From positions 1 through 7,348 of the forward strand of contig CAMYJY010000097.1 of assembly GCA_947258835.1 (NCBI GenBank): DNA of 7,348 nucleotides, written 5' to 3'. Made by a program: the position numbers and the translations under genes. Each line of letters opens with the position of its first letter. Position 1 is the stretch's first letter. The notes under the pieces are model-generated. The model had not been told where the DNA came from, made no database searches, and saw only the letters and a program-made list of their open reading frames with translations. This DNA comes from an uncultured Pirellulales bacterium. GTDB taxonomy: Bacteria > Planctomycetota > Planctomycetia > Pirellulales > Lacipirellulaceae. This document shows positions 1 to 6,107 of the stretch, in pieces.

Positions 1-132
1 TGAGGGCTGTTGGATTCCTGCGCGGGCATGACGGCAGGGGTACGGGCTCCTAGATTCCCGCCTGCGCGGGAATGACGGTAGGGGGGGAAGGACGGCAGGG
101 GTACGGGCTCCTAGATTCCCGCCTGCGCGGGA
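1..132. repeat. Tandem array of GC-rich hairpin repeat
   Basis: Two copies of an identical 42-bp unit lie at 30-71 and 91-132, a 61-bp period. A diverged third copy at about 4-40 has a 4-bp deletion in its hairpin. Each unit runs from GACGGCAGGGG through GGGCTCCTAGATTCCC to the GCGGGA arm. The middle copy contains a perfect inverted repeat, ATTCCCGC/GCGGGAAT around a CTGC loop (54-73). In the right copy only the inner 6 bp of the stem remain (117-132), because the sequence switches to gene-specific DNA there. The 17 bp at 74-90 are an extra, imperfect duplication of the GACGGYAGGGG segment. Short dispersed palindromes with ATTCCCGC-type arms are known in many bacterial genomes (Neisseria dRS3 is of similar design), so this is probably a dispersed or REP-like element. 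The array may continue beyond the left edge. Confidence 0.85.
54..73 (-). terminator. Hairpin downstream of PIG-L gene, possible mRNA 3' end
   Basis: A perfect 8-bp stem with a 4-nt loop lies about 40 nt after the PIG-L stop codon on the operon strand. No U-run follows it, so it is not a canonical intrinsic terminator. It belongs to the repeat array, and any role in termination or mRNA 3'-end protection is inference. Confidence 0.25.
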
Positions 133-791
133 CGCACGGGAACCGTTCCCAACATCAGTTTCCGGCAGGTGAAGGCCTCGGCGTATTCCGCAGGACCTGG
201 CGTCTCCATGCCGCGGAGACGCAACAGGGCCCAGAAAGTGCTTTCGGTAAACCAGGATTTCTCTTGCTGGGTAGCATAATCCTCGCCCAAAAACGCGATC
301 TTCTGCTCACACAGCGCCTGACTTAACGGAACGTAAACAGTCGGGTGCCCTAAATCCCCTTCGTACTTCGGAATTTCGTACTCCAAAATTGTCTGCTGCC
401 GAAACGCATTCCAGGTCAGCTCGGCCACCAAGCGATGGTCTTGATGGCGGTCTTCCAAGCGGTGCGTAAAAATTAGCTCTGGATTCAGCCGGGCCGCCAG
501 CCCCTGAAAATACTCCTTAATCTCCGCCCCCTGGTAGGGAAAAAAGCTGTCGCGAAACTGTTTGAGCTCGATCGTCGCCGAATCATGCTGTGCCAGATAG
601 CGCGTGGCACTGGCCTCCGCTTCTTCGCGGCGACGCCCCTGGCCGCTGAGCACGCACCACGTAATCTGTGCCGCCGGCGACTGGCGCAGTAGCTCCAGCA
701 GCGTACCACCGCAACCAATTTCAATATCGTCCGGGTGCGCTCCCACACAGAGCACCGAACGCAGGCCTGTAAAGAAATCAGTGCAGGGCAT
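111..791 (-). CDS. PIG-L/LmbE-family N-deacetylase
   Basis: This is a predicted zinc-dependent deacetylase of the PIG-L family, whose members remove N-acetyl groups from GlcNAc-type sugars and related molecules. The 226-residue protein shows both family metal motifs: AHPDD at residues 18-22 (H19, D21, D22), followed by IEIGCGGT, and HRLEDRHQDH at 110-119 (H110, D114, H116, D118, H119). The family's usual ending, YAEAF, is at 203-207. No signal peptide or membrane segment is seen, so it is probably cytoplasmic. The ATG at 791 is preceded by GGAAG about 5 nt upstream, which supports this start. It follows rfbF after a 91-bp gap and is the last gene of the cluster in this window. The domain seems to finish near residue 213; the tail after that ends in RPAQAGI, encoded by the left-edge repeat, which also provides the stop codon. 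The substrate is not known. In this setting it is likely a nucleotide sugar or an N-acyl group attached to one. Confidence 0.9.
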   Translation of the reverse strand: MPCTDFFTGLRSVLCVGAHPDDIEIGCGGTLLELLRQSPAAQITWCVLSGQGRRREEAEASATRYLAQHDSATIELKQFRDSFFPYQGAEIKEYFQGLAARLNPELIFTHRLEDRHQDHRLVAELTWNAFRQQTILEYEIPKYEGDLGHPTVYVPLSQALCEQKIAFLGEDYATQQEKSWFTESTFWALLRLRGMETPGPAEYAEAFTCRKLMLGTVPVRPAQAGI

Positions 792-882
792 GGATGCTTC
801 CGTACCTTTGTTGTTCCAAGTAAATACGATGGAGTCCCGCGAGGCAAAGCTGAAACTACGACGGACGCTGGCACAGGGATGC

Positions 883-1743
883 CTAACGTGGCAGGTTCCT
901 CGTAAAATCCGCTGCTGGCTGCTCGTGCCCGCCGGGACAACCTCCAGGATGCTCGGTAGGGATTTGCGACTGATTCCAGACTTCCCACAGCGTCTGACCC
1001 CGGGCGTGCATGTTTTGCAGGATTTCCATCTCCTTGTAGGTGTCCATGCAGGCGAAAAAACCCTCGTAGTTCAGCGTGCTCAAGGCCCCTTCCCGCACCA
1101 AACGTTGAAAGGGCTGATCGACCAGTTCATCCCCCTCTTGCAGATAGTCAAAAATCCTTTGATCCAGCACAAAATACCCAGCATTCATCCATTCGTCCAT
1201 CTCGTGAATGGCCTGGATCTTGGAAACTTGCCCTGCTGCGTTGGCGGTCACCGTATGAAAGCTGTGCGTGGGGCGGACCGACAAAAAGGTGGCCGTGGCA
1301 CCTGCCTGCTGATGGAAATCAATCATCCGCGGTAGCGGCAAGTCGGAAAGGCCATCGGTGTAGTTGGCCAAAAACGTCTCTTCACCCTCCAGGTACGGCT
1401 GCACGGCTTTCAAGCGTTGGCCAATGTTGGCCTGCATGCCCGTGTCCACAAAGGTGATGTTCCAATCGTTGATATCCTTGTTGAGCAACTTAATCGAATC
1501 ACCGCCGGCACTCAACACAAAGTCGTTCGACAAGCATTCGTCGTAGGTCAGAAAATATTCTTTGATCACATTGGCTTGCCATCCCAAACAGAGGATGAAG
1601 TCCGTATGTCCAAAATGGGCATAGTACTTCATCACATGCCACAGGATGGGCCGGTAGCCGATCTTGACCATCGGCTTGGGAATCGCCTCAGAGTACTCTC
1701 GGAGCCGCATTCCAAAGCCACCACAAAACAAAACAACTTTCAT
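883..1743 (-). CDS. rfbF: Glucose-1-phosphate cytidylyltransferase (RfbF type)
   Basis: This enzyme family makes CDP-glucose from CTP and alpha-glucose 1-phosphate, the entry step to CDP-linked 6-deoxy sugars. The 286-residue protein opens with the nucleotidyltransferase loop CGGFGMRL (residues 7-14). PKPM at 22-25 carries the conserved lysine K23, followed by GYRPILWHVMKYYAHFG, a strong match to this family. NYTDGLSD (127-134) holds the probable metal-binding D130, AGYF is at 188-191, and ACMDTYKE (231-238) holds the second conserved aspartate D234. The ATG at 1743 begins the protein exactly at the first beta strand, so the start is firm; a GAGG lies about 11 nt upstream. It starts 48 nt after the methyltransferase stop. 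The family normally ends near residue 257, and the last roughly 29 residues (Pro/Gly/His-rich) are an extra tail. CDP specificity is inferred from overall similarity and the rfbG in the same cluster; another sugar-phosphate nucleotidyltransferase activity is less likely. Confidence 0.9.
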   Translation of the reverse strand: MKVVLFCGGFGMRLREYSEAIPKPMVKIGYRPILWHVMKYYAHFGHTDFILCLGWQANVIKEYFLTYDECLSNDFVLSAGGDSIKLLNKDINDWNITFVDTGMQANIGQRLKAVQPYLEGEETFLANYTDGLSDLPLPRMIDFHQQAGATATFLSVRPTHSFHTVTANAAGQVSKIQAIHEMDEWMNAGYFVLDQRIFDYLQEGDELVDQPFQRLVREGALSTLNYEGFFACMDTYKEMEILQNMHARGQTLWEVWNQSQIPTEHPGGCPGGHEQPAADFTRNLPR

Positions 1744-1791
1744 AACGGAGCGTTCCTCAAACAGGTTGGCAGCGCCACAGGCAAAACCATG

Positions 1792-3069
1792 TTAGCAGAG
1801 GGAAACCTCGGGGATGGGAACAAACAGCTGGGCGCCCCAGGCGCGCGTGTATTCCAACTGGCTGACAATTTCATCTTTCAAATTCCACGGCAAGATCATG
1901 ATCAGATCGGGCTTGGTTTCGGCTAGTTTCTCGGGGGCATGAATGGGGATCCGTACGCCCGGCAGAAACCTGCCATGCTTGTAGGGATTTCGATCCACAA
2001 CATAGTCTATAAAATCCTCACGGACACCGCAGTAGTTCAGCAAGGTACTGGCCTTGCCGGGAGCACCGTAGCCAGCAATCGTTTTGCCCTGACGCTTGGC
2101 TGCCACCAAGAACTCTAACAACTGGTACTTGGTCTCAATAACTTTTTTCTTGTAGCTCCGGTAGATTTCCAGGTCTTCGTACCCCGCGTCGCGTTCTTGC
2201 CGGGCCAGCTCATGCACCGCGTCGCGGACTGTGCGCTGCTGGTTCTCTGCATGACAGAAGTAATAACGGAGCGATCCACCGTGGGTGGGGATTTTTTCCA
2301 CATCAAACAGAGTCAAACCATGGTAGGCAAAAATTTTCTGCAAGGCCAACAACGAATAGTAGCAGTAATGCTCCTGATAAATCGTATCAAACTGGTTCCC
2401 CTGGACGAGATGCAGCAGATGCGGAATCTCGACCGTGGCCACACCCTCCGCATGCAAGAGAATTTTATAGCCGGCCACAAAATCATTGATGTCCGGCACG
2501 TGCCCAATCACATTGTTGGCCACCAACAAATGGGGACGCATGCCATCGGCCACCAATTGGCGGGCAGTCTCGGTGCCAAAAAACACATTCCGCGTGGGCA
2601 CTCCCTTTTCCATAGCCACCGCGGCAATATTATCAGCCGGTTCAATGCCCAAACAGGGGATCCCCGCTGCCACGAAATTTTTGAGTAAATAACCATCATT
2701 GCTGGCCAGCTCGATCACCAAACTCTCTCGGCCCAGCTGCAAACGCTCGGTAATCATCCGGGCGTAATCGGCCGCATGACGCAGCCAACTATCGGAAAAA
2801 GATGAAAAATAGGCGTACTCACCACCATAAATCTCTGTGCCGCTCACAATCTCAGGCACCTGCACCAGAAAACAGGAGCCGCACACCAAGGCATGCAGGG
2901 GATAAAACGACTCCCCCTGGGCATAATCCTCCGCAGTGACAAAGCTCTCACAGAGCGGGGACATGCCCAAATCCACAAAGGTATGCAGGTCTTGGGAATG
3001 ACAGAAACGGCAGGCATAATCGCCTAACTTCACTGCCAGATCATCACGGATTGCCAAAGTGTTGTTCAT
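1792..3069 (-). CDS. Sugar C-methyltransferase (TylC3/TcaB9 type)
   Basis: This is a predicted SAM-dependent C-methyltransferase for nucleotide-linked 4-keto-6-deoxy sugars; family members methylate C3 next to the 4-keto group. The 425-residue protein has the full three-part layout. An N-terminal zinc-binding region carries C20xxC23 and C63xxC66. A Rossmann SAM domain carries VIELASNDGYLL (118-129) and E143 in GIEPA. The C-terminal domain contains the GYGAPGKAST loop (333-342). Residues matching the TcaB9 active site are present: H190 in NNVIGHVPD and Y231-x-E233-H234 in YQEH; Y87 in YAYFSS is the likely equivalent of TcaB9 Tyr76. I chose the ATG at 3069 because the protein then begins shortly before the first zinc cysteine, as in relatives. 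A longer reading from TTG at 3153 would translate through a strong hairpin. No clear Shine-Dalgarno is seen. It is separated from the upstream gene by 289 bp and lies 48 bp before rfbF. The likely substrate is CDP-4-keto-6-deoxyglucose made by the neighbours (inference). Confidence 0.9.
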   Translation of the reverse strand: MNNTLAIRDDLAVKLGDYACRFCHSQDLHTFVDLGMSPLCESFVTAEDYAQGESFYPLHALVCGSCFLVQVPEIVSGTEIYGGEYAYFSSFSDSWLRHAADYARMITERLQLGRESLVIELASNDGYLLKNFVAAGIPCLGIEPADNIAAVAMEKGVPTRNVFFGTETARQLVADGMRPHLLVANNVIGHVPDINDFVAGYKILLHAEGVATVEIPHLLHLVQGNQFDTIYQEHYCYYSLLALQKIFAYHGLTLFDVEKIPTHGGSLRYYFCHAENQQRTVRDAVHELARQERDAGYEDLEIYRSYKKKVIETKYQLLEFLVAAKRQGKTIAGYGAPGKASTLLNYCGVREDFIDYVVDRNPYKHGRFLPGVRIPIHAPEKLAETKPDLIMILPWNLKDEIVSQLEYTRAWGAQLFVPIPEVSLC

Positions 3070-3088
3070 CGTGTTTATCTCGTTTGCA

Positions 3089-3127
3089 CTTCCTGAGATA
3101 GCGGCCGGAGGCCGCCATCTCAGGAAG
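3089..3127 (-). promoter_or_regulatory. Long perfect RNA hairpin in leader of methyltransferase gene
   Basis: The arms CTTCCTGAGAT (3089-3099) and ATCTCAGGAAG (3117-3127) are exact complements. Inside them GCGGCC (3101-3106) pairs with GGCCGC (3110-3115) around a 3-nt loop. The only interruption, A3100 against C3116, becomes a G-U pair in minus-strand RNA. The operon transcript would therefore have an uninterrupted 18-bp stem, whereas plus-strand RNA would have an A-C mismatch. The hairpin ends 19 nt before the ATG at 3069. A T-run lies on its 5' side but none on its 3' side, so it is not a standard terminator. It could stabilise or separate the two halves of the mRNA, attenuate transcription, or be a copy of a dispersed palindromic element. 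The function is inference. Confidence 0.6.
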
Positions 3128-3260
3128 GAAAAAGGGAGCGATTGGCGAGTCAATACCTGAAATTGTGGATCGGCTTGATTATTTATTACTCAAAGTGACC
3201 AAGAGACTAGTCCCAGTATATTTGGCCGCTGCCCCCAAGGAAACTTTTTTGCCCACGCGA

Positions 3261-3280
3261 ATGCGTATCGCGCGACGCAT
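3261..3280. repeat. Small inverted repeat
   Basis: ATGCGT (3261-3266) and ACGCAT (3275-3280) are exact inverted copies flanking an 8-nt GC-rich centre that includes the self-complementary TCGCGCGA. It could be an operator-like palindrome or a minor hairpin. No T-run on either side suits a terminator. Only the symmetry itself is supported. Confidence 0.35.
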
Positions 3281-3358
3281 CCCCCCTACCGAACTACTCT
3301 CCTTGTGTTCGCTCTCAACGGCTTTGCACGGGAACACGCGAGGGCAGCTATTTGATCC

Positions 3359-4690
3359 CTACAATCGTTGCACTCGTTGCATCAACTCACACGCAACAAG
3401 TTTCTCAGCTGCCACGGCCAGCGTCTGGAAGTCCAAGCCGCTCAATTCAGCAATATCCAACAGCGAGTGCCGCGCGTCGGCGTAGTTGAGCACCCATTGG
3501 ACCGCCCGCTGGAAATCCGGTGGGGTTTCCGCCTGCCCCCAGGCGTGGTACAGCCCATGCCGTCCGAGATGGGGTTCGCACTGGGGACGCAAATTGAGAT
3601 ACACGTAGTTGTGTTCCAACAGCTGGACCACAGCCTGGCACTTTTTCCAGGAATCGACCAGGGACGCCTCGTCGATGAGCTGTAAGTTATCGGCCGAGGT
3701 ATGGTATTCGGGATACTCACCGTTGGGAGTCCGCATCAGGCAACCGACGGGCAGGTTAAAACCGGGAGAACAAAATTGCCGTTCGTCGTAACCCACAGGT
3801 GAGAAATCGCGGACCTGATAGGGAGTCCCCGCCTCCGCCAGCACCCGCTCCACGGCACGGTCGATCTCGGCATCTCCTCGTCGACTCCGCTTGTACGTGC
3901 TGGCCCCCTGGTCGCCGAGTACGGTCAGGACCAAGCCATGCCGGATGGCCTGGGCTTGCTCCTCGTGATGCGCTAGCCAGGTAATGGCCCCGATGGTGGC
4001 CGGGGCAAATACAAAGCGATAGGTGTACCGGCGTGGCCTTGCCACCAGCGACTTGGCCAGCCAGGTCGCGACCGCCACTCCGGAGAGGTTGTCATTGGCC
4101 AAGGACGGATGGCAGACATGGGCCCAGATCAGCACCTCCTCAGAAGTCTTGCCCGGCAACACCACTTCTCCATAGGACAGCGATCCAGCGGTCAAGCTGG
4201 CATCAATCAATACGTCGTACTCGCGATCTGGATGTTGGTCGAGTTGCTCCAGCTGCCGATGGGTCAGACAAAATCCCCAGTTCCGATCGTAGTAGGCGGT
4301 TCGATAGGGGATCCAGTCCGGATGGGCCGGTAGGGTATGCAGGTGCTGCTTCAGTTCCGGCCACCGCAGACGGCCCTGAAAGGCAGTGCTGTAGGCCACC
4401 AAATGCAAGTTGGAAGCCTGATAATCCAGAACTTTTTGGCCTGCCCCGTCGCGAATCCAGGCCTCGCGGACAGACCACTCGTCGGGCACGGTCCAATCAA
4501 AAACGGACGTGCCGGAGGGGACTTCTCGCACCTGGAGTGGCACGTGCTCGGCAATCTGATCCAGGGTCTGGCGGAGCCCACTGCCCGTGATGGAGCGATG
4601 CAGGGGAAATAGCCGGGCGATGAATTCCAGCATCGCGGGCCCTGGCTCAGTGGCACCGTGCGGGTTGGCGGGCGGACAGGTGTGATTCAT
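3359..4690 (-). CDS. DUF4910/DUF2172 zinc-peptidase-like protein with winged helix
   Basis: This belongs to an M28-aminopeptidase-like family found in polysaccharide and LPS gene clusters; the true substrate of the family is not established. The 443-residue protein has the family opening LFPLHRSITGSGLRQTL (28-44). Its peptidase-like core carries HVCHPSLANDNLSG (191-204; H191, H194, D200 as probable metal ligands), GYDERQFCSPG (300-310; D302, E303) and YHTSADN (329-335; H330). An inserted DUF2172-like region lies at roughly 60-170, and the last 55 or so residues resemble a winged helix-turn-helix. At 230-234 the sequence is PATIG; some relatives, as I recall them, have Glu at residue 231. The ATG at 4690 is 8 nt after the previous stop, with GGGGAGG just 2 nt upstream, so coupled translation is likely. 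An internal ATG at 4633 (Met20) is an alternative because the first 19 residues are low-complexity. No signal peptide is seen. It may hydrolyse an amide on a sugar or aminoacyl substituent (inference). Confidence 0.85.
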   Translation of the reverse strand: MNHTCPPANPHGATEPGPAMLEFIARLFPLHRSITGSGLRQTLDQIAEHVPLQVREVPSGTSVFDWTVPDEWSVREAWIRDGAGQKVLDYQASNLHLVAYSTAFQGRLRWPELKQHLHTLPAHPDWIPYRTAYYDRNWGFCLTHRQLEQLDQHPDREYDVLIDASLTAGSLSYGEVVLPGKTSEEVLIWAHVCHPSLANDNLSGVAVATWLAKSLVARPRRYTYRFVFAPATIGAITWLAHHEEQAQAIRHGLVLTVLGDQGASTYKRSRRGDAEIDRAVERVLAEAGTPYQVRDFSPVGYDERQFCSPGFNLPVGCLMRTPNGEYPEYHTSADNLQLIDEASLVDSWKKCQAVVQLLEHNYVYLNLRPQCEPHLGRHGLYHAWGQAETPPDFQRAVQWVLNYADARHSLLDIAELSGLDFQTLAVAAEKLVACELMQRVQRL

Positions 4691-4698
4691 GGCCTCCC

Positions 4699-6105
4699 CT
4701 ACGATGTGCCGTGGCGCGCTGTGGCACCGAGCGGTCCGGGCTCGGTCGTCTGGACATTGTCGTGCAACAGACTGAGGGAGCCTGGCAAGCTGTCCAAGGA
4801 GGTGGTGCGCGTGTAAACCGATTGCGAAGGCGGACCCACCAGATATTTTTCGACGCCCTCCCGCAGGGCCTGGGCATATACCCCGAGTGCTTCGTGAAAG
4901 GCCTGAATCGTGTGATCGATATCTTGCTCGGTGTGCGAATAGCTTATAATCAGCGACGGCCCGAACACACCGCGGCGGGTAATTTCCTGCAGCAGCAGGC
5001 AGCGGAAGGCCTGGGACGGCTGCCTATTTTCGTCGCGCGTGCTATACACCAAGCAACACGGCTTGCCATGGATCCCCACGAAGGGTTGCAGCTGATGATG
5101 GGCAATCGACTGCTGGATGCCAGCGAGGAGTCGCTCACCGCGCTGAAAGAGCGTGTCCACCACGGGTTCATTTTGGTAGACCCGCATGGTCGCCAGCCCC
5201 GCCGCCAACCCCGTCGACTCCGCGCCATGGGTGGTCGACAGCAAAAACACGCGCGGCTGGTCGTGCAACAGCCCTCCCAGCTCCATCAGTGGGCGTTTGC
5301 CGACCAGGGCGGACAGCGAAAACCCGTTGGCCATGGCTTTTCCGAAGCAAGACAGGTCCGGCACGATGTCGTAATAGGCCTGGGCTCCCCCGTTATGCCA
5401 GCGAAATCCGGTAATCATTTCATCCAGCACAAACACGGCCCCGTGCTGCTCACAAAGTTCCTGCACCCGATGCAGAAAATAATCGGACGGATCCTCGTAC
5501 TTGGCGGGCTCTAAAATGACGCAGGCAATTTCCCCGGGGTAACGCTGGAACAGCTCGCGAACACTGTCCAGATCATTGTAGCGAAAACCGACCGTCAGCT
5601 CTTGGACCACCCGGGGAATCCCCGCATCCAGGGCCGTGGTACCAATAAACCAATCATGCACCGACAAGAAAGGATGGTCGCTACAGATGGCGACACGATC
5701 GCGTCCCGTGGAGGCCCGTGCCAGCTTCACGGCCGCCGTGGTAGTGGAGGAGCCATCCTTAGCGAACTTGACCATTTCCGCACCGGAGATCAGGCCCAAC
5801 AATTCTTCGGCACAGGCCAGCTCCAAGGCAGTGGGACGCGAAAAATTGGTACCCTGGTCGAGCACCGCAGCCACGGCCTGGATCACTGCAGGGTATGCGT
5901 GCCCCAGCGTCACGGCCCGGCATCCCATGCCATACTCAATGAACTGATTGCCATCCACGTCCCACACCTGACAGCCGCTCCCCCGCTCAAAAAATCCGGG
6001 GCTTTCCACGGGGAACTGATCGTCTCCCTTGGCATACGTATGGCTGCCACCAGGGATCAGCTGATGCGACTTGCGTTGCAGCGCGCGTGAGTTGGTAAAA
6101 TTCAT
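4699..6105 (-). CDS. Class III PLP aminotransferase, glutamate-1-semialdehyde aminomutase family
   Basis: This is a PLP-dependent class III aminotransferase most like glutamate-1-semialdehyde 2,1-aminomutase, of a branch often found in surface-sugar clusters rather than in haem synthesis. The 468-residue protein has IPGGSHTYAKGDDQFP (17-32) and VWDVDGNQFIEYGMG (47-61). A phosphate-binding KDGSSTTTAAVKLARA is at 116-131, followed by HPFLSVHDWFIG (144-155). VLDEMITGFR (226-235) holds D228 for the pyridine nitrogen, CFGKAMANGF (253-262) holds K256, the predicted Schiff-base lysine, and TTHGAE is at 291-296. The fold seems to end near residue 425, and the remaining 45 residues are a low-complexity tail. 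The ATG at 6105 follows the rfbG stop by 2 nt (TAACTATG), and the next gene begins 8 nt after this one, so all three are probably cotranscribed. No Shine-Dalgarno is evident. It may aminate a keto-sugar or make an amino-acid-like substituent; a housekeeping hemL role is unlikely from the context. Confidence 0.9.
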   Translation of the reverse strand: MNFTNSRALQRKSHQLIPGGSHTYAKGDDQFPVESPGFFERGSGCQVWDVDGNQFIEYGMGCRAVTLGHAYPAVIQAVAAVLDQGTNFSRPTALELACAEELLGLISGAEMVKFAKDGSSTTTAAVKLARASTGRDRVAICSDHPFLSVHDWFIGTTALDAGIPRVVQELTVGFRYNDLDSVRELFQRYPGEIACVILEPAKYEDPSDYFLHRVQELCEQHGAVFVLDEMITGFRWHNGGAQAYYDIVPDLSCFGKAMANGFSLSALVGKRPLMELGGLLHDQPRVFLLSTTHGAESTGLAAGLATMRVYQNEPVVDTLFQRGERLLAGIQQSIAHHQLQPFVGIHGKPCCLVYSTRDENRQPSQAFRCLLLQEITRRGVFGPSLIISYSHTEQDIDHTIQAFHEALGVYAQALREGVEKYLVGPPSQSVYTRTTSLDSLPGSLSLLHDNVQTTEPGPLGATARHGTS

Positions 6106-6107
6106 AG

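Larger units (their letters stand above)
3070..3358. other. 289-bp intergenic region splitting the cluster
   Basis: This is the only sizeable gap between genes and separates the rfbG-aminotransferase-peptidase block from the methyltransferase-rfbF-PIG-L block. It contains a long hairpin (3089-3127), an AT-rich stretch (about 3160-3225) and a small inverted repeat (3261-3280). No convincing coding sequence is seen on either strand. A plus-strand open frame running through it continues antisense into the upstream gene and looks like chance. The gap could hold a second promoter for the last three genes, but no good -35/-10 pair stands out. The best candidates on the minus strand are TTGGTC (3202-3197) with TAATCA (3181-3176), only 15 nt apart, and TTGACT (about 3154-3149) without a matching -10. 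Confidence 0.6.

Noticed and set aside
1..132. CRISPR array
   Set aside because: There are only two exact units, internally palindromic, with unequal spacing and related rather than unique intervening sequence. No cas genes are present.
485..988. 167-residue minus-strand open frame overlapping PIG-L and rfbF in another frame
   Set aside because: It is Arg/Ser/Ala-rich, typical of an out-of-frame reading, and conflicts with two motif-supported genes.
604..1335. 243-residue plus-strand open frame across the rfbF and PIG-L genes
   Set aside because: It spans two convincing minus-strand genes and their gap, with no recognisable motif.
3070..3153. Extension of the methyltransferase to a TTG start at 3153
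   Set aside because: The extra 28 residues translate the 39-nt hairpin and do not resemble the family N-terminus. The ATG at 3069 places the zinc cysteines at the usual distance.
3261..3280. Rho-independent terminator after the peptidase-like gene
   Set aside because: The stem is only 6 bp and no T-run follows it in the direction of transcription.
3165..3485. 106-residue plus-strand open frame in the intergenic gap
   Set aside because: It runs into the 3' end of the peptidase-like gene in antisense, has no motif or ribosome-binding site, and its composition is unremarkable.
4711..5514. 267-residue open frame on the plus strand opposite the aminotransferase
   Set aside because: It lies fully antisense to a gene with clear PLP motifs and resembles no family. 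It is a by-product of the GC-rich codon pattern.
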